Shown in pieces: positions 54,053 to 63,545 of a stretch of 64,000 nt of DNA. Each line of letters opens with the position of its first letter. Position 1 is the stretch's first letter. A program made the translations under genes and the position numbers. The notes under the pieces are model-generated. The model did not search any database and was not told the DNA's origin. It worked only from the letters and a program-made list of their open reading frames with translations. Source of the stretch: Palsa-147 sp963771905 (GTDB taxonomy: Bacteria > Acidobacteriota > Terriglobia > Acidiferrales > UBA7541); contig CAVYVI010000008.1 of NCBI GenBank assembly GCA_963771905.1, positions 1 to 64,000 of the forward strand, in the 5' to 3' direction.

Positions 54053-56725
54053 ATGATTGGCCAGACGTTAGGCCATTATCGGGTGCTAGAGCAAATTGGC
54101 GCGGGCGGCATGGGTGTGGTGTACCTCGCGCGAGATGAACGCCTCGACCGCGACGTCGCGCTGAAGGTCTTACCGCAGTCGCTGCTAACCGACGCCGCTG
54201 CTCTCAAGTCTTTTCGCAAAGAAGCGCACGCCCTCTCAAAACTCAACCATCCGAATATTGCAACCGTTCACGACTTCGATGCTCAAGATGGCGTGAACTT
54301 TCTCGTCATGGAGTACATACCAGGGGTCACGCTCGACCAGATGTTGACAGGTGGCCCGCTCAACGAGAAGGAGGTTGTTCGTCTCGGCGTCCAGCTCGCG
54401 CAAGGATTGCGGGCGGCACACAGTGAACGGTTGATCCACCGGGATTTGAAGCCTAGTAATTTGCGTATCACGCCCGACGGCAGGCTGAAAATTCTAGACT
54501 TCGGTTTGGCGAAATTAGCGCGGCCGAGCCACCCGGATGTGACTGAGAGCCTTACGGCGCCCCATCAGATGGTGGGGACTCTGCCGTATATGTCGCCGGA
54601 ACAGTTGCAAGGAGAACCCGCTGATGAGCGAAGCGATATTTACTCTTCGGGAGCCGTTCTCTATGAAATGAGTACGGGCCGGCGCCCGTTTCCGGATACC
54701 TACGCGCCACTGTTGATCGACTCCATCGTTCATAAGCCGCCACAGCCCCCGAGCGCGATCAATCGCAATATATCGACTGCGCTTGAGAACGCAATCCTGA
54801 AGTGTCTTGACAAGGACCCCGAGCATCGCTACCAGTCCGCTAAGGAGCTTCAGATCGATTTGGAGAGATCGGGCCCAATCTATCTTCCTCCGCCTCAAAA
54901 GGGCCGCTCAAGACGCCTCGCCGCAGTGAGCGTCCTAATTTTGCTGGCCTCAATGGCAATCGCGGTCAAGCGTTTGGGTCCGCCGCTCCATGACGTGCTA
55001 TTTCCAAGGTACGCGGTACCCGAGGGAGTTCCCTCGTCCAAAGATGGCGACTACCTTGCTGTCCTGATCAATACAAAGAATCATGCACTTGAGCCTGCGG
55101 CCGAGCAATTGGCAAAAGGGGTCGCTGTGAAGCTGATGACGCTTAAGGAACTGTCGGTCGCCTCCCCGAAGGGAACGAAGCGCGCGCTGGACCCGCAGGA
55201 CCCACAGTTTGTCTACCTCCAGTGGCCCGGGTGTGCCTCATTGCCTGCCGGGTCCGGAAAGACCGCGTGTAAACTATACGTGAACCAAATCGTGGGCGGG
55301 ACTCTCGAGGGCGACGCCAAAGGTAGGATTGATATAGATGTGAGCGTCGAGAATATTGGTACCGGGAAGAGAAAATCGATTGGAAAATTCTCTGGAACCG
55401 TCGCCGGCCATTCTACGTTGGAAGACAAAATTTACGAAAGGTTGGTAGACCATGCCTTAAGGACTAACCTTCCCTCGGAAGAATTCGTGCAGCCCATGGC
55501 CCCGCCCGTCTACGATGCCGAATCAGACCAGCTTTATGATCGGGGTCGCGAAGCCCTGAAGAACGAATCGGACATCACGAGCCTCAAGGTCGCGATAGAT
55601 TCCTTTACGGCCGCCACAAACAAGAATCCTAAACTTGCACGAGCCTACGTCGGCGAAGCGCAGGCCGACTGGGCGATGTGGAAAGCGACGACGGAACAAA
55701 TCTATCTGACCAACGCCATTGTCGCGGCTCAGCAGGCGCAAAACTGGAACCAAAATCTAACAGCTGACGAGCATCTCGCCCTTGCGTACGTTTTTCTGGA
55801 AAAGAATAGTTCAACTAACACGGACAGCGCCCGACGCCAACTCAAGTACGCCCTGCCATCCGAGCCAAATAACGCCGAGATCTGGCGTCTGCTGGGAAAA
55901 GTTGCGTTGCGATCAGGAGAGCGAAAAGCGAGTGTTGTATTCGACTACATCAACGCGACCCATATCGCTCCCGATTACGCCCGGAATTGGGATGAACTCG
56001 GCACGGCTTATTTGAAGTTTGGAGAATACAGAAAGGCGGTGGAAGCTTTCAAGAAGATGATCGACCTGGATCCCCAATCTCCTGAAGGCCACAGGCAGCT
56101 CGGCATCGCATATGCGCATCAAGCGCTGTACACGGACTTCCTCACCGAGGAACAGACGGCGGTCGCCCTTTGTGAGAACCCCCGTGCGCCCGAGAATCCT
56201 GATTCCGATATCTACGTAAGTCGTGGGGTAGCCTATTTTTGGAACCGAATGTATGTTGAAGCGGTCGCCGACTACAAAAAATCGCTTGAGCTGGACCCGG
56301 AGAATCATTTGGCGATGGGGAACCTGGCCGACGCGTACTCTGAGGCAGGAGACAAGAAACGCGCGGGCGAGGCTTACAAGAACGCAATTCGTCTCTCAAA
56401 CGATGAGCTCGCTCTCAATCCAGACGATCCCTACGCTCTCGCGGACGAAGCGCGATTCTATGCTAAGCAAGGCCAAGTAGACCAAGCAACTTATTCCATT
56501 AACCAAGCCTATAAAAAGGACCAATACAATGTGGAGATAATGTATATGGCTGCGCAGGTTTACGCTCTGACAGGGAACAAGGCAGAATCGATCAAGCGTC
56601 TACTCCTCGCCCTCGACAACGGTTTCTCCGCAGAGGGTGTAAAGCTCGATCCGGATTTCAAAGACGTTAAGGATACACCAAGCTTTAGTAACCTGTTGGC
56701 TCAGTATCAGGGAAAAGACAACTAG
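54053..56725 (+). CDS. Ser/Thr protein kinase with transmembrane segment and TPR array
   Basis: 890 residues. Kinase domain ~8-270: GAGGMG loop, the ALKVLP lysine, HRDLKPSNL, DFG, MSPEQLQGE. One transmembrane helix at ~287-308. A TolB-like segment (~330-475) and TPRs from ~490 to the end follow, including PDYARNWDELGTAYLKFGEY. Codon use is slightly less GC-rich than in neighbours. The stop is shared with the convergent PEP-CTERM gene (CTAG). Confidence 0.9.
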   Translation: MIGQTLGHYRVLEQIGAGGMGVVYLARDERLDRDVALKVLPQSLLTDAAALKSFRKEAHALSKLNHPNIATVHDFDAQDGVNFLVMEYIPGVTLDQMLTGGPLNEKEVVRLGVQLAQGLRAAHSERLIHRDLKPSNLRITPDGRLKILDFGLAKLARPSHPDVTESLTAPHQMVGTLPYMSPEQLQGEPADERSDIYSSGAVLYEMSTGRRPFPDTYAPLLIDSIVHKPPQPPSAINRNISTALENAILKCLDKDPEHRYQSAKELQIDLERSGPIYLPPPQKGRSRRLAAVSVLILLASMAIAVKRLGPPLHDVLFPRYAVPEGVPSSKDGDYLAVLINTKNHALEPAAEQLAKGVAVKLMTLKELSVASPKGTKRALDPQDPQFVYLQWPGCASLPAGSGKTACKLYVNQIVGGTLEGDAKGRIDIDVSVENIGTGKRKSIGKFSGTVAGHSTLEDKIYERLVDHALRTNLPSEEFVQPMAPPVYDAESDQLYDRGREALKNESDITSLKVAIDSFTAATNKNPKLARAYVGEAQADWAMWKATTEQIYLTNAIVAAQQAQNWNQNLTADEHLALAYVFLEKNSSTNTDSARRQLKYALPSEPNNAEIWRLLGKVALRSGERKASVVFDYINATHIAPDYARNWDELGTAYLKFGEYRKAVEAFKKMIDLDPQSPEGHRQLGIAYAHQALYTDFLTEEQTAVALCENPRAPENPDSDIYVSRGVAYFWNRMYVEAVADYKKSLELDPENHLAMGNLADAYSEAGDKKRAGEAYKNAIRLSNDELALNPDDPYALADEARFYAKQGQVDQATYSINQAYKKDQYNVEIMYMAAQVYALTGNKAESIKRLLLALDNGFSAEGVKLDPDFKDVKDTPSFSNLLAQYQGKDN

Positions 56726-56940
56726 GCCTTTGGTGCTTTTGACCGAGCTCGCCGGCGCGCAGCGTAGAGACTGACTAAACCGTAGAGCAGGAACGCCGCC
56801 GATCCCGGTTCCGAAGCGCCGCCCGACGGATGCGTACCCCTCACCGGCAGTCTGGTGTCTGGCGATTGAGCAAAAACCGGCACGACGGCGCCGAAAAATA
56901 GTACGAAGGTCGCAGCCAGCAACGCCTTACGCAGTCTCAT
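56722..56940 (-). CDS. Small PEP-CTERM-like secreted protein
   Basis: 72 residues. Signal peptide ~1-24 (FVLFFGAVVPVFAQ). The C-terminus SEPGSAAFLLYGLVSLYAAR followed by RRARSK is the tripartite PEP-CTERM type: EPG motif, hydrophobic helix, Arg cluster. Such proteins are cut by exosortase and exported to the surface. Only ~20 residues remain between the two signals, so the mature protein would be tiny. Tail-to-tail 4-nt overlap with the kinase gene. Confidence 0.7.
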   Translation of the reverse strand: MRLRKALLAATFVLFFGAVVPVFAQSPDTRLPVRGTHPSGGASEPGSAAFLLYGLVSLYAARRRARSKAPKA

Positions 56941-57256
56941 GGATACACCTCCCCAAGAATCAGTTCACTGTCTGGAAGCTACAGCACACTCGTGACCAAA
57001 CCAGGCGCCCAGTGGCGTTCGGCTAAGTGCTTTTCGGTGTGTGGGTTGCAGGTCGCATTTTTTGGTTAGATTTCCGTTACCATAGGAGTTAATACAATCT
57101 TCTGCCAATAATGTGCAAAAAGAGTGGCGGACCCGAATCCGACACCATTGGTGACTATCTTCGAATATGGTCGCCGCGTTTCGACCTTTACAGAAGGGCA
57201 TGCACTGCGGCGGGGCGCAGGGCAATGCAGACGAAAAGTCGCCAGGGCCGCCCGCC
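56941..57256. other. Intergenic region upstream of the PEP-CTERM gene
   Basis: About 316 nt. A purine-rich ribosome-binding stretch (GGGGAGG) precedes the PEP-CTERM start. No other feature is supported. Confidence 0.4.
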
Positions 57257-59950
57257 TCAGTACGGCAATTCCTGCGTGCTCCCGAACTCCATCAGCAGCA
57301 CTTGCGGATGCGCGTCGGTCGGATCGATCGACACCAGCCGAGAATCCGTGGGTGAAAGAACATACAACGCAAGGCTCGCCGGCAGCCCCGTTCCGCTTCC
57401 CGGCGTCAGCGCGCCTCGGCCGCTCGCGTCCACCGTATACGACCCCGTTAGCGGCTGCGCCAATGTTTGCGTTCCGTTACCTGTCACGAAGTCCGTTATT
57501 CCCGTCAAATCTCCGACGCCGTCGGCGTCCGGAACGCCGCTAATTGTCGTTGTCTGCCCATCGACAAGGAAGGGTCCGCCAAGCGCATACTCGCCTTGTA
57601 CCGTCGCCTCGCTGAACACCGGGCCGCTCGTTTGCAGTTCGATGAACCCCGAAGTAATTTCGGGATCCGCTCCGATGAACACCGCTTCCGACGGGCTGAC
57701 GATGTAACCGACGCTGAGCCGGTTCGTCCCTCCGGTGAAAGCCACACGGCTATTGGGCTGCACGGTATACGTCGAAGCCGTCGGCAGCGCGCTTGAAATC
57801 GTGCCGCCGTCGTTCTGATCGAACGACACCGGCGTCGCCTGGCCGGATGTGCTTCCCGAAGGCCCCAGCGACATCAGGCTGCCGAACACGCTCGCATCGC
57901 CGCCCATCGTCAAACCGGTTCCCGTGATCACGTAGTTGCCGTCGAGCGACCCGCCCGCAAAGGGTCCGCCGCTCTCGAGCAGCGCCACGCCGCTCTGCGG
58001 CGGGCTGATTGTGATCGTGCCGTCCGGCGCCGTCGTTTCCGTCGACACGAAGAACACTTCCGTCGGCGACACAATGTAAAACGTGAAACTCTGCGTATTC
58101 GGCGTGAAAAATAGTATTGCTGAGCCACGTCCGTTCCCCGATACGTTGCCGAACGATCCGTTCACGCCGGTATATGGCGTCAACACTCCGCCGTCGTTCA
58201 CATCCGCCGTGCCGCTGCCCAGCCCCGAAGAGCCGTTGGCGGTAAATTGACCCGCCACGACCGTCCGCTTTAGCGTGGTGTCGTATCCGTTGAAAAGGAA
58301 TGCGTAATTGCCGCTGAACGACGTCGCTGTAAACGTCGTCGAGCTTTGTTTGCGGAATACTCCCGAGCCGCGATTGCCCGACTTATCCATCTCGATGAAC
58401 TGGCCGTTGCCCTGCGAGTCCAGCGCCATTTGAAATGTCTGGTCGATCATTTGTCCGCCGGCGCCCGTAACCGTCAATTGCAATGTTCCACGGCCGTCCG
58501 GCCCGATATTATAGCTTCCCGTAAACGGCAGATCCGATTCCGCGCTGGTCGATTGAATATCCTCAGTTCCGGCAGTTATCGAACCCGTGCCGCTCGCCGT
58601 GAACGTCCCGATCACCGTCTCCGGATAAACCGGCGAGCCGTTCGCCAGCCCAAATCCGTTAAAGAGGAATGCGTAAACGCCGTCGAGCAATTGATTATCT
58701 TTCGTGGGATTGGTGTTTTCCGTGATGACGATGCTGAAATCCGCCGACGCCGAGACGCTCGGCTGCGACGAGTCTGTAACTTCAATCGTGAAATCCGATG
58801 TCCCCTGTCGAAGGGGAAGGCCGGTAATCGTGCCGCTCGCCGCATTCAGCGTAAGTCCGGGAGGCAATTGTCCCTGCGCGACGCTCCACGTGAGCGGCGC
58901 GATGCCTCCCGTCGCTTGCACCGCCTCGCTGTATCCCTGCGCAGTCACTCCCGCCGGCAACGAAACCGTAGTGACGTGCACCGATCCCGGCGGGTTAATG
59001 GTGACGCTCAGCTGTCGCGTGGCGAATTGCGGCGGGAGCGCCGAGTCCTCCACTTCGATGGTAAACGTGCTTGTACCCGTGGCCGTCGGCGTCCCCGAAA
59101 TCGTTCCCGTGGTGACGGCCGTAGATGAATTCGGCTCGGTGTTCGTCGCCAGTGTCAATCCCGGCGGCAAATTTCCCGTCAGCGTCCACATCAGCGGCGG
59201 AATTCCGCCCGTCGCCGCGATCGTCCCGGTGTAGGGCGTTCCTTCCACTCCTTGCAATAACAGATTGGTCGCAATCGATAGCGGCGGCGGCGGCGCGATG
59301 GTAATCGTGTAGGCCATCGAGGCCGTCTCCGGCGGGATCCCGGAGTCCGCCACTTGCACCGTGAATTGTGAAGTGCCCGAGCCGCTCGGCGTCCCGCTGA
59401 TCTGCGAGTTCGAGTTCATGGCTAATCCCGCCGGCAGGCTGCCGCTGATGATGCTGTAATTCAGCGGCGTCACTCCGTAGCTCACCGAAAGCGTCTGATT
59501 GTACGGAATCCCGTTCTGCCCGTTCGGCAGCGAAAGCGTGTTGATCAAAGGCGGAAGCACGATGCTAATCGTGGCGATCGAAGTGACATTTATGTTGGCT
59601 TTCGATGTCGCTTCCAGCGAAATATTTTGCGCGCCGAAAAGTCCCGTTGGCGACGTGTACGTAACGCTGAATGGCGTGCTGTTCGATAGCGTGCCGCACG
59701 ACGGAATCGAGCAGCTCACCGGATTTGTACTCGTGCTGTTGTAGATCTCCCAGGTCACTCCCGAATTGGTTACGTCGTTCTGGAGCGTTGCCATGTACGT
59801 GACCGTCTGCCCCTGGCCCATCGTGTATTTTGCGCCGGGGAGCAACGCGAGCGAGATCGAGTTGCCCGTACCACCGCCGCCGCAACCGCCGATCGCGATG
59901 ATCCCCGCGAACGCGCACACGCAAATGGAAATGGACAACAGCCGCTTCAT
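57257..59950 (-). CDS. Lipoprotein with putative-Ig (He_PIG-like) domains
   Basis: 897 residues from ATG 59950, with GGCGGAGGATTG just upstream. A lipobox IAIGGC puts the lipidated Cys at residue 23, then GGGG. Three He_PIG-like domains lie at ~135-420, recognisable by LPNGQNGIPYNQTL, GTPYTGTIAATGGIPPLMWT (20 residues) and PPGLTLNAASGTITGLP. The C-terminal ~470 residues hold repeated DGVYAFLFNGF / SGNYAFLFNGY segments, a family common in acidobacterial secreted proteins. Likely an envelope-anchored binding or structural protein. Confidence 0.85.
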   Translation of the reverse strand: MKRLLSISICVCAFAGIIAIGGCGGGGTGNSISLALLPGAKYTMGQGQTVTYMATLQNDVTNSGVTWEIYNSTSTNPVSCSIPSCGTLSNSTPFSVTYTSPTGLFGAQNISLEATSKANINVTSIATISIVLPPLINTLSLPNGQNGIPYNQTLSVSYGVTPLNYSIISGSLPAGLAMNSNSQISGTPSGSGTSQFTVQVADSGIPPETASMAYTITIAPPPPLSIATNLLLQGVEGTPYTGTIAATGGIPPLMWTLTGNLPPGLTLATNTEPNSSTAVTTGTISGTPTATGTSTFTIEVEDSALPPQFATRQLSVTINPPGSVHVTTVSLPAGVTAQGYSEAVQATGGIAPLTWSVAQGQLPPGLTLNAASGTITGLPLRQGTSDFTIEVTDSSQPSVSASADFSIVITENTNPTKDNQLLDGVYAFLFNGFGLANGSPVYPETVIGTFTASGTGSITAGTEDIQSTSAESDLPFTGSYNIGPDGRGTLQLTVTGAGGQMIDQTFQMALDSQGNGQFIEMDKSGNRGSGVFRKQSSTTFTATSFSGNYAFLFNGYDTTLKRTVVAGQFTANGSSGLGSGTADVNDGGVLTPYTGVNGSFGNVSGNGRGSAILFFTPNTQSFTFYIVSPTEVFFVSTETTAPDGTITISPPQSGVALLESGGPFAGGSLDGNYVITGTGLTMGGDASVFGSLMSLGPSGSTSGQATPVSFDQNDGGTISSALPTASTYTVQPNSRVAFTGGTNRLSVGYIVSPSEAVFIGADPEITSGFIELQTSGPVFSEATVQGEYALGGPFLVDGQTTTISGVPDADGVGDLTGITDFVTGNGTQTLAQPLTGSYTVDASGRGALTPGSGTGLPASLALYVLSPTDSRLVSIDPTDAHPQVLLMEFGSTQELPY

Positions 59951-59956
59951 CAATCC

Positions 59957-60006
59957 TCCGCCGCTCTTCGCCTTTTCCGTCGCAGGGGCGGGTCTTAGAC
60001 CCGACC
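59957..60006 (+). repeat. Dispersed hairpin repeat, copy A
   Basis: ccgccgctcttcg, a pyrimidine-rich spacer, then a perfect hairpin cgggtc-tta-gacccg (59989-60003). A second copy of the same layout lies at 62360-62407. It is just upstream of the lipoprotein start and could affect its expression. Confidence 0.55.
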
Positions 60007-60400
60007 GACCCACCGAGGCTTCAGTCATTGAAGGCACTCCCTCGGTTCTCCTGATTCGTCAAACCTCTGCTTGTCATCCGCGCGCGCACAGAAGAACATC
60101 TTCCGGCTGCAATCCTGTGACCTTGCAGGTTCCCTCTGTCTGGCAAGCGGGGACTCGGCGTCTGGCCCTGAGAAAAAGGTAAACGAATTGAATAGCAAAA
60201 TGGGTCCGCACTGTCAACGCGCATCTCCGGCGCACGCCGGTTTCACACCGAGCCTCATCGACAGTCTGGGAATCATCGTGAATGATTGGCCGAAGATTCA
60301 GGAGGCTGGATGCGCGCCCCGCGACTATCGTTGCCCGCAGCCTCAGCTTCGCTGGATCATCGCAGGTTCATCGCGGTCGGCCGCCTTCGGCACAAAAAAC
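60007..60400. other. Intergenic region, no gene supported
   Basis: About 390 nt between the hairpin repeat and the end of the monooxygenase gene. No supported ORF or RNA is visible. Confidence 0.4.
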
Positions 60401-61684
60401 TCAGTCTTTCACGCGCACGCGCTTGATGCCGAAAGCGATTAACCGCGCGGGCAAATCCCGCAGGAGCGGAACGCGAAACAAAAGCCGCACGTACCTTGGA
60501 ATCTGCAAGGGCCCCGAAGATTTTAGCGCGCTCCCGATGAGTCGCTTCTGTAAGAACGATTGCGTCGCCTGTATAAATCGCGTGGGCCATTCCCGCTGGC
60601 GCTGCACCTCCGCCAGCGACGCAACCTCGACGCGGCCGGCCCGCAGTGGCGGAATCAAAACACTCGCCGCCACCACGGCATCCTGCACCGCGTAATTAAT
60701 CCCCACTCCGCCCACCGGCGACATCACGTGCGCGGCATCGCCGATTAGCAGCAGCCCTGGCTTGTACCACCGCGGGCAACGGCTCGCTTCCACCGAAAGC
60801 AGCGACACCTGATTCCACTCAGTCAGATGCTCGGCGTGCGGTGCAAATCGCGGATCGATCTGCGCGATGCTCTTCCGCAGCGCCTCGAGCCCGGCGGTGC
60901 GAATTTCCGCGTAGTGTCCTTTCGCGACAACGTACCCCACTTGCCAGTAATCGCGTCGATCCAGAACAATCAAAATGTGTCCGTTCCTAATGCCTCCGGC
61001 CACGCCGCCCTTCAACTCCGGATCTTCCGCCAGCCGCGGGAGTCGAAACCACAGCACATCCATCGGCGGGGAACTCTGAATGGGCTTGAATCCGGCAAGC
61101 TGCCGGATTTTCGAGAACCTTCCATCCGCGCCCACCGTCAATGCCGCACGCACGTCATGCCTCCCATCCTCGGAGATATATCTCACGCCGCACACGGCGC
61201 CCTTCTCTTCAATCAACTGCGTCACATTCGCGCCCATGACCAGTCGAAAGTTCGGATACTTCGCCGCCTCCCGCACCAGAAACTCTAGCAAGATCGGTTG
61301 ATGCATCAGCATGATGTACGGAAACTTCGTCTTCAGCCGTCCCAGATCAATGGGCGTAAACGGCCCGTTCGCGGCTTGGATCGTCGGACCGGAAATCTTC
61401 GTGTGTGGCAATTGCAGCAGCCGGTCGGTCAGCCCGATCTGATCGAGGATTTCCATCGTGGACGGGTGGACCGTGTCGCCGCGAAACTCACGCTCGAAAT
61501 CCTTGTGCATCTCGAGCAGCGTAACGTCCACATTCTTCCGCGCCAGAAGCAGCGCGAGCATCACTCCGCCCGGCCCGCCCCCAACGACGCAGCACGTCGT
61601 CGCGCGTACGTTCGCAACGCTCCCCGCCGCCCGTGCCTCAACCGCGCCCGAATTTTCTGACACTTCTACCATCGGCTCAGCCAT
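60401..61684 (-). CDS. FAD-dependent monooxygenase-like oxidoreductase
   Basis: 427 residues. The dinucleotide-binding GGGPGGVMLALLLARKNVDV with following E and the later GDAAHVMSPVGGVGINYAVQ are the two FAD motifs of the p-hydroxybenzoate hydroxylase/UbiH class; a DG-type TVGADGRFS lies between them. Such enzymes hydroxylate aromatic or polyketide rings with NAD(P)H and O2. Substrate cannot be read from sequence. It is divergent from the NTF2-like gene, ~150 nt away. Confidence 0.85.
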   Translation of the reverse strand: MAEPMVEVSENSGAVEARAAGSVANVRATTCCVVGGGPGGVMLALLLARKNVDVTLLEMHKDFEREFRGDTVHPSTMEILDQIGLTDRLLQLPHTKISGPTIQAANGPFTPIDLGRLKTKFPYIMLMHQPILLEFLVREAAKYPNFRLVMGANVTQLIEEKGAVCGVRYISEDGRHDVRAALTVGADGRFSKIRQLAGFKPIQSSPPMDVLWFRLPRLAEDPELKGGVAGGIRNGHILIVLDRRDYWQVGYVVAKGHYAEIRTAGLEALRKSIAQIDPRFAPHAEHLTEWNQVSLLSVEASRCPRWYKPGLLLIGDAAHVMSPVGGVGINYAVQDAVVAASVLIPPLRAGRVEVASLAEVQRQREWPTRFIQATQSFLQKRLIGSALKSSGPLQIPRYVRLLFRVPLLRDLPARLIAFGIKRVRVKD

Positions 61685-61835
61685 TATGCCTTACGCTTCG
61701 CTCCCTCCACCGCCCGCATGCCAGATTCGCAGAAATTCGAGTTGACATCTTCCTGCGTTCGGTATTCCATGCACCCACTGGCGATAAGTCCTACCGCCAA
61801 CTTGCTCGAAAATCTCGACGACTCAGGAGATGTGC

Positions 61836-62279
61836 ATGAAGAAAACCTTGATGTGGAGCTTGCTCGGCTTGCTTTCACTCGCCGGCGCCGCATGGGCGCA
61901 AGAAATGCAGTCCACCGAGAAAGCTGTCGCGGCTCTGGAACAACAGTGGCTTAAGTCGCAAAAGACAAATAATTCCGACTTGCTCGTTCCGCTGCTGGCC
62001 GACAAAGTCGTGATTACGGAGGCCGATGGAGTAGTCAGAGACAAGGCCGAATCGGTGGCATCTGCGAAAAAGACCAAATGGGACAGCGTCGACTACATCG
62101 ATGTGAAGGTAACTGTATTTGGCAACACGGCCATCGCGACCGGAGGGTTCAAAGGCAAGGGCACTGATCCAGAGGGAAAGCCTATAGATGAAAATTCGCG
62201 CTTTACCGACACGTGGGTGAAGATGCCCAGCGGTAAATGGCAATGTGTTGCGAGTCAGACCACGTCCGTAAAAATGTGA
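61836..62279 (+). CDS. Secreted NTF2/DUF4440-like protein
   Basis: 147 residues from ATG 61836 (AGGAG six nt upstream; the ATG at 61830 touches it). Signal peptide 1-21 ends AWAQ. The mature part has EQQWLKSQKTNNSDLLVPLL, DKVVITEADGVVRDKAE and SRFTDTWVKMPSGKWQCVAS, the DUF4440/SnoaL-like cone fold. Often a small ligand-binding or isomerase-like fold; function unknown. Confidence 0.85.
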   Translation: MKKTLMWSLLGLLSLAGAAWAQEMQSTEKAVAALEQQWLKSQKTNNSDLLVPLLADKVVITEADGVVRDKAESVASAKKTKWDSVDYIDVKVTVFGNTAIATGGFKGKGTDPEGKPIDENSRFTDTWVKMPSGKWQCVASQTTSVKM

Positions 62280-62612
62280 GGTCGTAGCGGCGCCCGGGCG
62301 CCGTACATCTCGCCTGCGTGAGAACTCCGCCGGATTATTTTTGCGACGAGTTCTACCGGCCGCCGCTCTTCGTCCTTTCCTGCGTTGAGGCGGGCCTACG
62401 ACCCGCCCCATCCTTCAATTTGAACGCCCTCTTACCGGCGTCCTCGATTATGATCCTGGCAGGTACCTCCACGCTCATCGCGGCGTATTAGATGATTTTG
62501 CGCACATGAGATTTCTCCGTCGCGCGCCGCGATCACAGCGCCGGAAGCGCAGCGCGGATTTTCCGCTCCGGACCTCAGAGATTCTCTCTTCGCTCTTCTT
62601 CGCCTCGCTTGC
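62280..62612. other. Intergenic region with palindrome and hairpin repeat
   Basis: Holds a perfect 16-bp palindrome cggcgcccgggcgccg at 62288-62303, nine nt after the NTF2-like stop, and hairpin repeat copy B at 62360-62407. No gene is supported. The palindrome lacks a T-run, so a terminator role is uncertain. Confidence 0.6.
62360..62407 (+). repeat. Dispersed hairpin repeat, copy B
   Basis: ccgccgctcttcg, spacer, then ggcggg (62389-62394), loop cctacga, cccgcc (62402-62407). Same order and spacing as copy A at 59957, with the stem sequence partly changed but pairing kept. Confidence 0.55.
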
Positions 62613-63545
62613 TCACCGGCTGAAATCAACCGCGACAGTATTTCCGCCGCAAATGAGAACGCCCACTCGCTTGTCCGGGCGCGCCTCATATCGTCCAGAG
62701 AGGAGCGCCGCGAACGCTGCTGCGCCCCCCGGCTCCGCGACCACGCGCATCACTTTCCAAAGCAGTCCCTGAGCTTCCCCGATCGCGTCGTCCGTCACCA
62801 GCACGGTCCGCGCCACATAACGCTGGATGATCGGAAATGCCAATTCACCCACGCGACGCGACGCCAGTGAATCCGCGGCGATGCCGCCGGCCTCCACGTC
62901 TACCGGTCGCCCAGCCTCGAGCGCACGCGTGAGCGTCGGCGCTTTTTCCGGCTCGATTCCCACAACATTGATCCTTCCCCCGTACCAGGCCGCAATCCCC
63001 GCAATCAATCCTCCGCCGCCAACGGCGACGAGAAGTGTGTCGAGCCTGCTCACCTGTTCCTCGAATTCCAGCGCCACCGTGCCCTGCCCGAGTAACGTCT
63101 CCACCTGATCGAACGCATGAATGGGCATCGCGCCCGATTGCGCCACCCATACTTCACTCGCAGCCAAAGCATCGGCGTATCGCTCTCCCTCGATGACGAG
63201 ATCTGCGCCGTACTCGGTGATTTGCCGAATTTTGGCGGGAGACGCGACACTCGGCACGAAAATCTTCGCCGGGACGCCGAGTTTCATCGCTGCAAACGCC
63301 ACCGCCGCGCCGTGATTGCCGCCCGATGCCGCAACGACACCCACGCGAGGAACCTTTCTGGTCAGCAGGTTGGTGAACGCACCGCGCGCCTTGAAGGAAC
63401 CCGCGCGTTGCAGCGATTCCAATTTCAGGCTCACGCCGCCCAACTTCAAATTGAAATCCGGCCCCGCCACTTCAATCACCGGCGTGCGCCGAATGTGCGG
63501 CGCAATCAACTCGTACGTCGATCGAATCTGCTCGGCTGAAATCAT
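62613..63545 (-). CDS. PLP-dependent threonine/serine dehydratase-like enzyme
   Basis: 310 residues from ATG 63545, which overlaps the upstream stop as ATGA. The PLP lysine is in LQRAGSFKARGAFTNL, the phosphate-binding loop in VGGGGLIAGIAAW, and ASGGNHGAAVAFAA is conserved; ICGGN near the end is typical. This is the short catabolic threonine dehydratase or serine racemase type, with no C-terminal ACT regulatory domain. It turns threonine or serine into an oxo acid and ammonia. Longer starts upstream are only the overlap with the DoxX gene. Confidence 0.88.
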   Translation of the reverse strand: MISAEQIRSTYELIAPHIRRTPVIEVAGPDFNLKLGGVSLKLESLQRAGSFKARGAFTNLLTRKVPRVGVVAASGGNHGAAVAFAAMKLGVPAKIFVPSVASPAKIRQITEYGADLVIEGERYADALAASEVWVAQSGAMPIHAFDQVETLLGQGTVALEFEEQVSRLDTLLVAVGGGGLIAGIAAWYGGRINVVGIEPEKAPTLTRALEAGRPVDVEAGGIAADSLASRRVGELAFPIIQRYVARTVLVTDDAIGEAQGLLWKVMRVVAEPGGAAAFAALLSGRYEARPDKRVGVLICGGNTVAVDFSR

